Positions 8,542-16,477 of a stretch of DNA of 64,000 nucleotides are shown in pieces (within the stretch, counting starts at the first letter, position 1; each line of letters starts with the position of its first letter). Position numbers and translations under genes: made by a program. The notes beneath the pieces are model-generated. The model had not been told where the DNA came from. It did no database searches and was given only the letters and a program-made list of their open reading frames with translations. Source of the DNA: Tropicimonas sp. IMCC34011 (lineage in GTDB: Bacteria; Pseudomonadota; Alphaproteobacteria; Rhodobacterales; Rhodobacteraceae); assembly GCF_003390865.1 (NCBI RefSeq), contig NZ_QMEJ01000001.1, forward strand, positions 310,001-374,000. Reading direction: 5' to 3'.

Positions 8542-9059
8542 GTCTCGCCGTGTCGCCGGGCCGGCTCATCACGGTGGTGCAGGGCGGGCATGCCGTGTCC
8601 TCCGATCCGGGCGCGATCATCACGACGGTCCTCGGATCCTGCGTTGCCACGTGCCTGCACGATCCGCTCGCCGGGGTCGGAGGGCTGAACCACATCCTGC
8701 TGCCCGAGCAGCAGGGCGATGACGGGGCGCGCATCGGGGCCTGCATGATGGAGGTTCTGATCAATGCCCTTCTCCGAAAAGGCGCCGCGAAGCACCGGCT
8801 CGAGGCAAAGCTCTTTGGCGGCGCCAGGATGGTGGCCGGGCTGAGCGACATTGGGGAGCGAAACGTCGCATTCGCCACGGAATTTCTCGCAAGGGAGGGG
8901 ATCATCTGCCGGTCCTCCTGTACCGGCGGAACGTCCGGCCGGCGTCTCCGCTTCTGGCCGGTCACGGGAAAGCTGCAGCAAAAGCGCATCAGCGAGCCGG
9001 TCCCCATCAAGGCGCCGCCACCCCGGCCGAGGGACCAGGGCCGTGTCGAACTCTTCTAG
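8538..9059 (+). CDS. cheD: Chemoreceptor glutamine deamidase CheD
   Basis: Deamidates receptor glutamines and can bind CheY/CheC-type partners. It is 173 residues from the ATG at 8538, which overlaps the cheB stop. Motifs are TTVLGSCVATCLHD, holding the catalytic cysteine of the GSC motif, then GGLNHILLP with the catalytic histidine, and AKLFGGARM. A proline-rich basic C-terminal tail (about residues 150-173) is less usual. It is translationally coupled to cheB, so the two adaptation enzymes are made together. Confidence 0.93.
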   Translation: MSLAVSPGRLITVVQGGHAVSSDPGAIITTVLGSCVATCLHDPLAGVGGLNHILLPEQQGDDGARIGACMMEVLINALLRKGAAKHRLEAKLFGGARMVAGLSDIGERNVAFATEFLAREGIICRSSCTGGTSGRRLRFWPVTGKLQQKRISEPVPIKAPPPRPRDQGRVELF

Positions 9060-9099
9060 GAGAACCGACACCTCAGCGCGGACTATCCGGCAGCCTGCC

Positions 9100-9960
9100 T
9101 CAGCCTTGGTCCGCGTTGGACGCGCCATTCACGAGCGCGGTGACAGGCCCCCGTACGGCCGTCTCGCAGCTCCGAGCGAGATCCTTGCGGTTAGCATGAT
9201 CGGCGGCGCGGACGGGCGGATGGTAGGTGACATGGATGCGTCCCTGCCTGCGCGCGGCCAGCGTCTGCAAAAGATGCGCTCCAAATTCCATGTCCCCCCA
9301 CCAGCCGTAGAAGCGGGCATCTTCTCCAACCGGGGCGTGATAACTCAGCGTGACGGGCTGGATCGCCATGTCGCCCGGGATCGCGTCCGACAGGAAGGCC
9401 TGGAACAGGGTCGTCTTGAAGGGCAGGACGCGGCGCCCGTCCGTGCTCGTCCCCTCGGGAAAGAACAGAAGGAGGTGCCCGGCGGCCAGTCGCTCCGCGA
9501 AAAGATCCGCCTGCGCTCTCGCCTCGCGCCTGTCGCGCTTGATGAAGAGCGTTCCCGTCGCCCGCGCGAGCCAGCCGATCCCGGGCCATGCGGCGACCTC
9601 GGACTTGGACACGAAATAGACGCGCTGTCCCGCATTCAGCGCGAAGATGTCCAGCCAGCTCGCGTGGTTGGCCACGATCGCGCCGGGCCCCGGCATGGGC
9701 TGCCCCGACTGCGTTCGCCTCAGGCCGAGGATCACAATGGCGGCGCGGCAGACAGCTTGGGTGATATGGGGCGTCACGGGCCGGCGCAGGCCGCAGAGCG
9801 GGCGTTCGACGAGACGGACGAGAAGCAGCACGGCCAGGCCACCGAAGGTCACGAGCCCGAGGGCACTGCCCCGCAGGAGGACCCGGAGCCACCCGGCGAT
9901 CCCGCGAGGCCCCGTGGGTACCGCGCCAGGTCCGTCGCCCTCCCAGGTCGGTCCGCTCAA
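9100..9960 (-). CDS. olsA: Lyso-ornithine-lipid O-acyltransferase OlsA (PlsC family)
   Basis: Adds the second acyl chain to lyso-ornithine lipid at the inner membrane; the family also includes 1-acylglycerol-3-phosphate acyltransferases. It has 286 residues. An N-terminal hydrophobic helix is followed by the acyltransferase motif NHASWLD (HX4D) and the acceptor block FFPEGTSTDG. Its start overlaps the olsB stop (ATGA at 9957-9960), so the olsBA operon context is the main argument for OlsA over PlsC. Convergent with cheD. Confidence 0.85.
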   Translation of the reverse strand: MSGPTWEGDGPGAVPTGPRGIAGWLRVLLRGSALGLVTFGGLAVLLLVRLVERPLCGLRRPVTPHITQAVCRAAIVILGLRRTQSGQPMPGPGAIVANHASWLDIFALNAGQRVYFVSKSEVAAWPGIGWLARATGTLFIKRDRREARAQADLFAERLAAGHLLLFFPEGTSTDGRRVLPFKTTLFQAFLSDAIPGDMAIQPVTLSYHAPVGEDARFYGWWGDMEFGAHLLQTLAARRQGRIHVTYHPPVRAADHANRKDLARSCETAVRGPVTALVNGASNADQG

Positions 9961-10766
9961 GCCGGCCGCCCGGCCGGTGCGCCGGCATAGACGGAGCGCT
10001 GTTTCTCACCGATATGCGAGACATCCATCACGAGGCAGATGTCCGTCGTGTTGAACGCCCGGTCGACATAGGCCCCTTCGCCGATGCATCCGCCGAGCCG
10101 CAGGTAGGACTTGATCAGCGCCGGGACGGTCCGCATCGCCGCGGGCCGGTCGATCTCCGCCTCCGGCATGAGGTCGAGCGCGACGGCGCCATCCCCGATG
10201 GCGCGAACGCGAAGCTCTTCCGGCGCCAGGTGGCGATGGTGCAGCAGCGACAACGGGGCGCGAAGGGCGTCGATATCGGTGCCGTGGAAGCTGGCCACTC
10301 CGAAGAGCACCTCGATCTGGCGCTCGGTGACATACGCGCCAAGGCCCTGCCAGAGTTGGAACAGGGCCGCGCCGCCGCGATTGGCCGGCTCGACGCAGGA
10401 GCGGCCGAGTTCGAGCAGCTTGCGGCCGGACGCCTCGAGCGGCGACAGATCGTACTCGCTCTCGCAGTAGAAGCGACCCATCCGGGCCCGCCGATCGCCG
10501 GGCAGCAGCCGGTAGACGCCGATCACGTGATCGAGAGTCGCTTCGTCCCGCCGGGGGTCGATTAAGACCATGTGATCGTAATAGGGATCGAAAGCGTCGC
10601 GCTCGAACCGGCCGGCATGATCGACGAGGTCGCCGTCGCCGCCAAGTTCCTCGACGAAGACGCGGTAGCGCAGCCGCTGCGCACCGAGGAGATCCGATTC
10701 GCTTGTCGCGAGGCGGGTCGTGAAGGGCATCTCGCCCGGAACCAGGGATCGATAGGACCGCGTCAT
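9957..10766 (-). CDS. olsB: L-ornithine N-alpha-acyltransferase OlsB
   Basis: First step of ornithine-lipid synthesis: transfers a 3-hydroxyacyl group from acyl-ACP to ornithine. It is 269 residues with a GNAT-like core. Recognisable blocks are LRYRVFVEELGG near the N-terminus, DPYYDHMVLID, GRFYCESEYD, the conserved ELGRSCV, and HGTDIDAL. The next gene, olsA, overlaps by four bases. I looked for a Pho box upstream and found none. Instead a perfect TTAA-N7-TTAAC site lies about 70 bp before the start. Confidence 0.92.
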   Translation of the reverse strand: MTRSYRSLVPGEMPFTTRLATSESDLLGAQRLRYRVFVEELGGDGDLVDHAGRFERDAFDPYYDHMVLIDPRRDEATLDHVIGVYRLLPGDRRARMGRFYCESEYDLSPLEASGRKLLELGRSCVEPANRGGAALFQLWQGLGAYVTERQIEVLFGVASFHGTDIDALRAPLSLLHHRHLAPEELRVRAIGDGAVALDLMPEAEIDRPAAMRTVPALIKSYLRLGGCIGEGAYVDRAFNTTDICLVMDVSHIGEKQRSVYAGAPAGRPA

Positions 10767-10836
10767 GGTGCTGTCGCGTACCCCGCGCGGGCCGCACTTG
10801 GCAACAGAAACGGTGAAGCGGATTGTCGCGCCGGCC

Positions 10837-10852
10837 TTAAGCTTTGGTTAAC
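10837..10852. promoter_or_regulatory. Candidate CtrA-binding site upstream of olsB
   Basis: TTAA (10837-10840), seven bases, TTAAC (10848-10852): an exact match to the known CtrA consensus TTAA-N7-TTAAC. It lies 71-86 bp upstream of the olsB start and 34 bp beyond the DUF3553 stop. The chpT gene of the CtrA phosphorelay is 230 bp away. Confidence 0.5.
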
Positions 10853-10885
10853 TTTCGTCGGCGATCATCCTCCGGGGGCCCCGTC

Positions 10886-11068
10886 CTACTCCCAGACGGG
10901 CACCAGGGAGACGAGCCTGCCATCGATGACAACCTTCCCGATCTGCTCGAAATTTACCGTGATCCTGTGGCCGATGCGGGATTGCACCTGCCCGAGCCCC
11001 CAATCCGGCTCGCTTGGATTGGTCACGAACATGCCGGGTTCGAAGATGTCGAGAAGATCGCTGCTCAT
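10886..11068 (-). CDS. DUF3553 small protein
   Basis: A 60-residue acidic-start protein beginning MSSDLLDIFEPGMFVTNPSE and ending VSLVPVWE. The pattern of a short beta-rich domain (GMFVTNP, DWGLGQVQS, KVVIDG) is that of DUF3553, reminiscent of the small beta-barrel domain found in UvrD/PcrA helicase tails. Function is unknown. It is divergent from chpT with only 17 bp between the two start codons, so promoters must overlap the neighbouring coding sequence. Probably upstream of, and possibly cotranscribed with, olsBA. Confidence 0.8.
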   Translation of the reverse strand: MSSDLLDIFEPGMFVTNPSEPDWGLGQVQSRIGHRITVNFEQIGKVVIDGRLVSLVPVWE

Positions 11069-11085
11069 GCCGGAGGAGATGGCGC

Positions 11086-11694
11086 ATGTCTGACGCGAAT
11101 CCAGAGGCGACGCGGCTCGCTGGCCTGATCGGCTCCCGCCTCTGCCACGATCTGATTTCTCCCGTGGGGGCCATCGCCAACGGCATGGAGCTTTTCACCA
11201 TGGAGAATGAGGCGACCGCGGAGATCGACCTGATCACCGCCTCCGTCGCCAGCGCGGAGGCACGGCTCAGGTTCTTCCGCATCGCCTTCGGTCCAACCCA
11301 TGCCGGCGGGCCTGCGCTCGGGGCCGGGGAGGCGGCGGCGATCCTCGGCGGGATGTGGAACGGCGGGCGGTTCTGCGTCCGCTGGCAGATCCGCGATCCG
11401 CTGCTGCGGCCCATGGCGCGCCTCGTCTTTCTCATGCTGCTGTGCGTCGAGACCGCGTTTCCCGTCGGCGGAACCGCAACCGTCGAGCCCACCAGAAGCG
11501 GGTATCGACTGACCGCAGCGGGAAAACGGGTCACCATGGAGCGCGAGAGCTGGTCCCTTCTGGACGGCGCGCCGATGCCGCCGGACCTCGGAGCGGACCG
11601 GGTGCAGTTTCCGATGGCCGCGGCCGCGCTTGCCGAAACGAGGCGCGCCGCGAAGACGGAGGCGACGGACACTTCGCTCACGATCCTGCTCTGA
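11086..11694 (+). CDS. chpT: Histidine phosphotransferase ChpT
   Basis: Relays phosphate from the CckA hybrid kinase to CtrA and CpdR in alphaproteobacteria. It is 202 residues; the ATG at 11086 has GGAGGAGA 7-14 bases upstream, which decides this start over longer frames. The phospho-accepting histidine is H21 in SRLCHDLISPVGAI, a DHp-like helix, followed by a degenerate ATPase-like domain without the nucleotide-binding boxes. Length and motif match ChpT. Its presence shows the CtrA phosphorelay operates in this organism. Confidence 0.9.
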   Translation: MSDANPEATRLAGLIGSRLCHDLISPVGAIANGMELFTMENEATAEIDLITASVASAEARLRFFRIAFGPTHAGGPALGAGEAAAILGGMWNGGRFCVRWQIRDPLLRPMARLVFLMLLCVETAFPVGGTATVEPTRSGYRLTAAGKRVTMERESWSLLDGAPMPPDLGADRVQFPMAAAALAETRRAAKTEATDTSLTILL

Positions 11695-11764
11695 CGGCGC
11701 ACGGGCTTGCCGGCCGGGCGTCTGCAGCCTATCCCTCCCGCGCCTTGCCCGCCGGAGCTCCGTC

Positions 11765-12514
11765 ATGACCGACACGCCGTCACAGCCCATCTTCGTCCTC
11801 GTCCGCCCGCAGATGGGCGAGAATATCGGCGGCGCCGCGCGGGCGATGTGGAACTTCGGGCTCGACCGCATGCGCCTCGTCGATCCAAGGGACGGCTGGC
11901 CCAACTCGCGTGCCGTGGCGCTCGCCTCGGGCGCTGGCCGCCTGCTCGACGAGGCCGGCCTCTACGACGATCTTCCCGGCGCCATCGCGGACCGGACCCA
12001 TGTCTTCGCGACGACCGCGCGGGGACGGGACCTGTCCAAACCGGTCCTGACACCCGAGGCCGCGATGACCGAGGCGCGGCGCCTGACGGGCGAGGGGGCC
12101 AGGGTCGCCTTTCTCTTCGGTCCTGAACGAGCGGGCCTCGAGAACGCGGATGTCTCGCGCGCAAGCCATATCGTGACCGTGCCGGTGAACCCCGAGTTCT
12201 TCTCGCTGAACCTTGCTCAATGCGTGCTTCTCATGGCCTACGAATGGCGACGGCAAACCGGCGAGACGCCCGCGATCGACACTCCGGACCGCGCCGAAGG
12301 GGTCGATGTCGAGCGGCTCGGGGATCATTTCGAGGAGAAGCTCGATGGTGCCGGCTTCTTCTTTCCGCCGGCCAAGGCGCCGCATATGAAGATGAACCTG
12401 CGAAACATGCTCTCGCGCCTGGCATTGACCAAAGGGGACGTTCAGCTGTTCCACGGGATGCTGCGTCAACTGGCCCGGCGGCGCGGCATTGATGAAGATG
12501 GCGGCGCGGAATAG
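11765..12514 (+). CDS. trmJ: tRNA (cytidine/uridine-2'-O-)-methyltransferase TrmJ
   Basis: SPOUT-superfamily enzyme that methylates the 2'-hydroxyl of nucleotide 32 in tRNA. It is 249 residues from ATG 11765 (MTDTPSQPIFVLVRPQMGEN). SPOUT motifs are GENIGGAARAMWNFG, then FLFGPERAGLEN, and the knot-forming VPVNPEFFSLNLAQCVLLMAY. A C-terminal extension with MKMNLRNMLSRLALT is typical of TrmJ. An upstream in-frame start lies within chpT and lacks family sequence. It is followed by ctaA after 30 bp. Confidence 0.9.
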   Translation: MTDTPSQPIFVLVRPQMGENIGGAARAMWNFGLDRMRLVDPRDGWPNSRAVALASGAGRLLDEAGLYDDLPGAIADRTHVFATTARGRDLSKPVLTPEAAMTEARRLTGEGARVAFLFGPERAGLENADVSRASHIVTVPVNPEFFSLNLAQCVLLMAYEWRRQTGETPAIDTPDRAEGVDVERLGDHFEEKLDGAGFFFPPAKAPHMKMNLRNMLSRLALTKGDVQLFHGMLRQLARRRGIDEDGGAE

Positions 12515-12544
12515 CTCTGGGCGGATGAGAAGCGGGGGGCCGGT

Positions 12545-13693
12545 ATGGCTGTAAAGCGTAGCATCTTCGAAGAAGTCGGTCGGAAGGACGAGGTTGCGGC
12601 GACCGCGCCCGGCTCGCTCATCGACCGCGCCCGACCCGGCGCGCCGCGCGGGATCCGGATCTGGCTGCTCCTCCTGTTCCTGCTCGTGACGCTGATGATC
12701 ACCATCGGCGGGATGACCAGACTGACCGATTCAGGTCTCTCGATCACCGAATGGAAGCCCGTTACGGGCGCGATTCCTCCCATGAATACAGAGGATTGGG
12801 AGGCAGAGTTCGAGCTCTACCGACAAATCCCGCAATACGAGCTGATGAACGAGGGAATGACCCTCTCCGAGTTCAAGTCGATCTACTGGTGGGAGTGGGG
12901 TCACCGGCAGCTCGGGCGGCTTATCGGTCTCGTCTGGGCGCTCGGCTTCTTCGGTTTCCTTCTGACGCGGAACATCCCTCCGGGCTGGACCGGACGCCTC
13001 ATCGGGATCGGCGCCCTCGGCGGTCTGCAGGGCGCCATCGGCTGGTGGATGGTGTCCTCCGGGCTTGGCGGAGAGGCGCTGAGCGTTGCGTCCTACCGGC
13101 TGGCGGTCCATCTCGGCCTCGCCTTCGGCATCCTCGGCACGATCGCCTGGTTCGTCCTGCGGCTCGGGCGGCGGAGGACGGACCTGTTGCAGGCGCGCCG
13201 TGCACGCGAGCGCAAGCTCTGGGGCATGTCCACCGGCCTGATGCACCTCGCTTTCGTACAAATCCTGATCGGCGCCCTCGTCGCGGGAATCGATGCGGGC
13301 CGGACCTATACCAACTGGCCGCTGATGGCCGGCGGATTCTTCCCGCCATATCCCTTGGATCTCGAACCGGTCTGGCGGAATTTCCTCGAGAATCCCGGCC
13401 TCGTGCAGTTCATCCATCGCATGGTCGGCTATCTCGTCGCCGCCTTCGCCGTGGTGGTCTGGCTCCGGGCCCGCCGATCTCCGCACCCCAGGACCCGCGG
13501 AGCCGGAGGGCTGATGGCCGGCGTCATGGCGCTGCAGGTGCTCCTCGGCATTCTCACCGTGATCTACGGCGCGCCGTGGCAGCTGGCGATCCTGCACCAG
13601 CTTTGCGCTGTCGCCTTCTTCGTTTCGATCCTGCGGCTGCGGTTCCTCGCGGGCTATCCGGCGGCAACCTCGCTCCGGGGCGCGCCGGCATGA
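12545..13693 (+). CDS. ctaA: Heme A synthase CtaA (COX15 type)
   Basis: Oxidises the C8 methyl of heme O to a formyl group to make heme A for cytochrome aa3 oxidase. It is a 382-residue inner-membrane protein with about eight helices. Candidate heme-ligating histidines are H120 (WEWGHRQLGR), H189 (YRLAVHLG), H291 (QFIHRMVGY) and H351 (AILHQLCA). The loop MTRLTDSGLSITEWKPVTG is a family signature. The stop overlaps the next gene's ATG. No ctaB or coxB is nearby. Confidence 0.95.
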   Translation: MAVKRSIFEEVGRKDEVAATAPGSLIDRARPGAPRGIRIWLLLLFLLVTLMITIGGMTRLTDSGLSITEWKPVTGAIPPMNTEDWEAEFELYRQIPQYELMNEGMTLSEFKSIYWWEWGHRQLGRLIGLVWALGFFGFLLTRNIPPGWTGRLIGIGALGGLQGAIGWWMVSSGLGGEALSVASYRLAVHLGLAFGILGTIAWFVLRLGRRRTDLLQARRARERKLWGMSTGLMHLAFVQILIGALVAGIDAGRTYTNWPLMAGGFFPPYPLDLEPVWRNFLENPGLVQFIHRMVGYLVAAFAVVVWLRARRSPHPRTRGAGGLMAGVMALQVLLGILTVIYGAPWQLAILHQLCAVAFFVSILRLRFLAGYPAATSLRGAPA

Positions 13694-15159
13694 GCTATGA
13701 CGCGATGATGGCGTTCGTCCGGGAGACCCGAGCACTCTCCGAGGTGCAGGGACGACTGGGGTGGGATCAGGAAACCATGATGCCGCGGGGCGCCGCGGCG
13801 CAGCGCGCGGAGGAAATGGCAGCGATGGAGTCCGTCCTCCACGCCCGTCGCAGCGATCCCCGGCTGGCGGACTGGCTGGCAGAGGCGGTCCCCGAGGACG
13901 ACGTACAGGAGGCGCAGATCAGGCAGATCCGGCGCGACTTGGACCAAGCGACGAAGGTCCCCGCGGCCCTCTCCGCAGAGCTCGCGCGTGTCACGTCGCT
14001 CTCCCAGGGCATCTGGGCGGAAGCGCGGGATTCCAACGATTTCAATGCCTTCGCGCCAACTCTTGAGAAAGTTGTGGCCCTGCGCCGGGAGGAGGCCGAG
14101 GCGCTCGCAGATGGCGGCGATCCCTACGACGCGCTGCTCGATCTCTACGAGCCGGGCGCCACGGCAGGGCAGCTGGACGAGATGTTCGGCGCGCTCAGGC
14201 CGCGGCTCGTCGCGCTGAGGGACAGGATCATCGGATCGGAGAGGCGGGCGCCGGTGATGGAGTGCGGCGTTCCCGAGGACGTCCAGATGACGCTGACCGC
14301 CGAGGCTGCGGCGGCCTTCGGCTACGACATGACGCGCGGGCGGATTGACCGGTCCGTGCACCCGTTCAGTTCGGGCTCCGGTCTCGACGTCCGGATCACC
14401 ACCCGGATCAGTCCGGATGCGCCGCTCGAGTCGATCTACTCGACGATCCACGAGGTCGGCCACGCCGCCTATGAACAGCAGGTCGATCCCGCCTACCTCC
14501 TGACCCCGCTCGGCGGCGGTGCCTCCATGGGCGTTCACGAGAGCCAGAGCCGTCTTTGCGAAAACCAGCTCGGTCGCTCGGCGGCCTTCACGTCCTGGCT
14601 ATTCGGACGTCTGGAGGACCTGTCCGGCACGGGCGGCCTTGCAGATGCCCGGGCGTTCTACGCCGCCGCGAACCGCGTGGCGCCGGGGCATATCCGCACC
14701 GAGGCGGACGAGGTTCACTACAACCTCCATATCCTGATGCGCTTCGACCTGGAGCGGGAGTTGATCGCGGGGCGGCTCGCCGTCACCGATCTGCCCGAGG
14801 CGTGGAATTCCCGCTTCGCCCGCGATTTCGGTCTGGAGGTCCACTCGGATGCGCAGGGCGTCCTGCAGGACGTTCACTGGTCCCTCGGGCTCTTCGGCTA
14901 TTTCCCGACCTACACACTCGGCAACGTCTATGCCGGATGCCTTCACGCTGCGATGCGACGTGATCTGCCGGATCTCGACGAGGCGCTCGCCGCGGGCAGC
15001 GCGGCTCCGGCGACGGAGTGGCTGGCCGAGAAGGTGCGGCGCCATGGCGGGCTTTATGCGCCGCGGGACCTGATCGAGCGCGCGACGGGCGCACTGGTCA
15101 GCGAGGAGCCGCTCCTCGCCTATCTCGAAGAGAAGTTCGGCGCGCTCTACGGGGTCTGA
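13690..15159 (+). CDS. Carboxypeptidase Taq family metallopeptidase (M32)
   Basis: Zinc-dependent carboxypeptidase, cytoplasmic. The ATG at 13690 overlaps the ctaA stop, giving 489 residues, the normal M32 length. The zinc motif HEVGH is at residues 254-258 (TIHEVGHAAYEQQ), with the third ligand expected in GVHESQSRLCENQ downstream. The conserved LGWDQETMMPRGAA block near the N-terminus is also present. The link to heme A synthesis is positional only. Confidence 0.93.
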   Translation: MSYDAMMAFVRETRALSEVQGRLGWDQETMMPRGAAAQRAEEMAAMESVLHARRSDPRLADWLAEAVPEDDVQEAQIRQIRRDLDQATKVPAALSAELARVTSLSQGIWAEARDSNDFNAFAPTLEKVVALRREEAEALADGGDPYDALLDLYEPGATAGQLDEMFGALRPRLVALRDRIIGSERRAPVMECGVPEDVQMTLTAEAAAAFGYDMTRGRIDRSVHPFSSGSGLDVRITTRISPDAPLESIYSTIHEVGHAAYEQQVDPAYLLTPLGGGASMGVHESQSRLCENQLGRSAAFTSWLFGRLEDLSGTGGLADARAFYAAANRVAPGHIRTEADEVHYNLHILMRFDLERELIAGRLAVTDLPEAWNSRFARDFGLEVHSDAQGVLQDVHWSLGLFGYFPTYTLGNVYAGCLHAAMRRDLPDLDEALAAGSAAPATEWLAEKVRRHGGLYAPRDLIERATGALVSEEPLLAYLEEKFGALYGV

Positions 15160-15165
15160 CCGCGA

Positions 15166-15186
15166 CGGGGCGCCAGGGGCGCCCCG
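15166..15186. terminator. GC hairpin between converging M32 and livM genes
   Basis: CGGGGCGCC (15166-15174) pairs perfectly with GGCGCCCCG (15178-15186) around a 3-base loop. On the plus strand it is followed by ATTGCTATTTC, so it is a moderate terminator for the M32 gene. It also sits 5 bp beyond the livM stop and may serve both genes. Confidence 0.55.
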
Positions 15187-15190
15187 ATTG

Positions 15191-16477
15191 CTATTTCTCC
15201 GGTACGAGACCGCGCGGGCTGAACCGCAAGACGAGCAGCAGAACCACCCCCATCAGCAGCACCCGCGTGTACTGCACACTGTCCATCAGGTGCAGCCGGA
15301 GCGGGGAGGTTTCGGGCAGGGGGGAGGTCAGCACGGACATCATGAAAGCGCCCATCGGCTCGACCTGCGTCCAGAGCCACCAGACGAGGAACCCGCCGAG
15401 GACAGCGCCCCAGTTGTTTCCGGACCCGCCGACGATCACCATGACCCAGATCAGGAAGGTGTAACGCAGTGGCTGGTAGGTGCCCGGGGTAAGCTGGCCG
15501 TCGAGCGTCGTCATCATGGCGCCGGCGAGACCGCAGATCGCCGAGCCGATGACGAAGACCTGCAGATGACGGCGCACGACGTTCTTGCCCATCGCCTCGG
15601 CGGCGGTCTCGTTGTCCCGGATCGCGCGCATCATGCGGCCCCAGGGGGAGGCGAGGGCGGCCTGCGACAGCCAGAGCACGAGCGCGAGAACGACGAGGAA
15701 GAGCGCGGTATAGGCAAGCTTGACCGCGATGGACGAGGCCGTGACGGGATCGAGCGAGCCGATGCGGGCGAGGAAGTCCGGATCCTGCTGCAGATCAACC
15801 TCGAAGGGCACCGGACGGGGCAGGCCGGAGACATTCTTCACGCCGCGGGCGAGCCAGTCCTCGTTCTTCAGAACCGCGATGATGATCTCGGCGATGCCGA
15901 GCGTCGCGATGGCGAGGTAGTCCGACCGCAGGCCAAGGGCCGTCTTGCCGATGAGCCAGGCCGCACCGGCGGCGATCAGCGCGCCCACGGGCCAGGCCAG
16001 GAGAATTGGAAGACCGAGGCCGCCGAGATAGCCGGTGGCTGCGGGATTCACCGCCTCGATCGCGTCCCGCGCGGGGTCGAAGATCGCGCGGTAGACGTAG
16101 AAGCCCACGACGAGGATCGCCAACGTGACCAGCGTGCGGACCCATCCGCGGCTCATCCGCGTCCATGCCAGGACCGCCGCGACGAGGACGGCCGCACCGA
16201 CGGCCAAAGCGGCGAGGATGCGCACGCCGCCCGCGCTCCACGCGTCCGGAACGGGCGGCATGCCGACGAGCACCGCGCCAAGGCCGCCGAGCGCGACGAA
16301 GCCCATCACGCCGACGTTGAAGAGGCCGGCGTAGCCCCACTGGATGTTCACCCCGAGCGCCATGATCGCCGAGACGAGGCCCATGTTGAAGATCGTGAGC
16401 GCCAGGGACCAGCTCTGCAGAACCCCGGTGGCGATGTAGAGCAGCGCGACCAGCGCGAAGAGAAGACCCGCCCTCAT
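15191..16477 (-). CDS. livM: Branched-chain amino-acid ABC transporter permease LivM
   Basis: Inner-membrane permease, 428 residues, of the hydrophobic amino-acid transporter (HAAT) family. About ten hydrophobic segments are visible. The early block LGVNIQWGYAGLFNVGVMGF and the cytoplasmic loop PWGRMMRAIRDNETAAEAMG (EAA-like, the contact for the ATPases) are diagnostic. Its start overlaps the livH stop by ATGA. The segment between helices 3 and 4 is longer than in Escherichia coli LivM, as is common in this order. Substrate could be branched-chain amino acids, amides or urea; the sequence alone does not decide. Confidence 0.88.
   Translation of the reverse strand: MRAGLLFALVALLYIATGVLQSWSLALTIFNMGLVSAIMALGVNIQWGYAGLFNVGVMGFVALGGLGAVLVGMPPVPDAWSAGGVRILAALAVGAAVLVAAVLAWTRMSRGWVRTLVTLAILVVGFYVYRAIFDPARDAIEAVNPAATGYLGGLGLPILLAWPVGALIAAGAAWLIGKTALGLRSDYLAIATLGIAEIIIAVLKNEDWLARGVKNVSGLPRPVPFEVDLQQDPDFLARIGSLDPVTASSIAVKLAYTALFLVVLALVLWLSQAALASPWGRMMRAIRDNETAAEAMGKNVVRRHLQVFVIGSAICGLAGAMMTTLDGQLTPGTYQPLRYTFLIWVMVIVGGSGNNWGAVLGGFLVWWLWTQVEPMGAFMMSVLTSPLPETSPLRLHLMDSVQYTRVLLMGVVLLLVLRFSPRGLVPEK

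Noticed and set aside
10767-10885. A Pho box upstream of olsB
   Set aside because: Searched because ornithine lipids are phosphate regulated in some rhizobia. No repeated TGTCA-type half-sites with 11-bp spacing occur on either strand.
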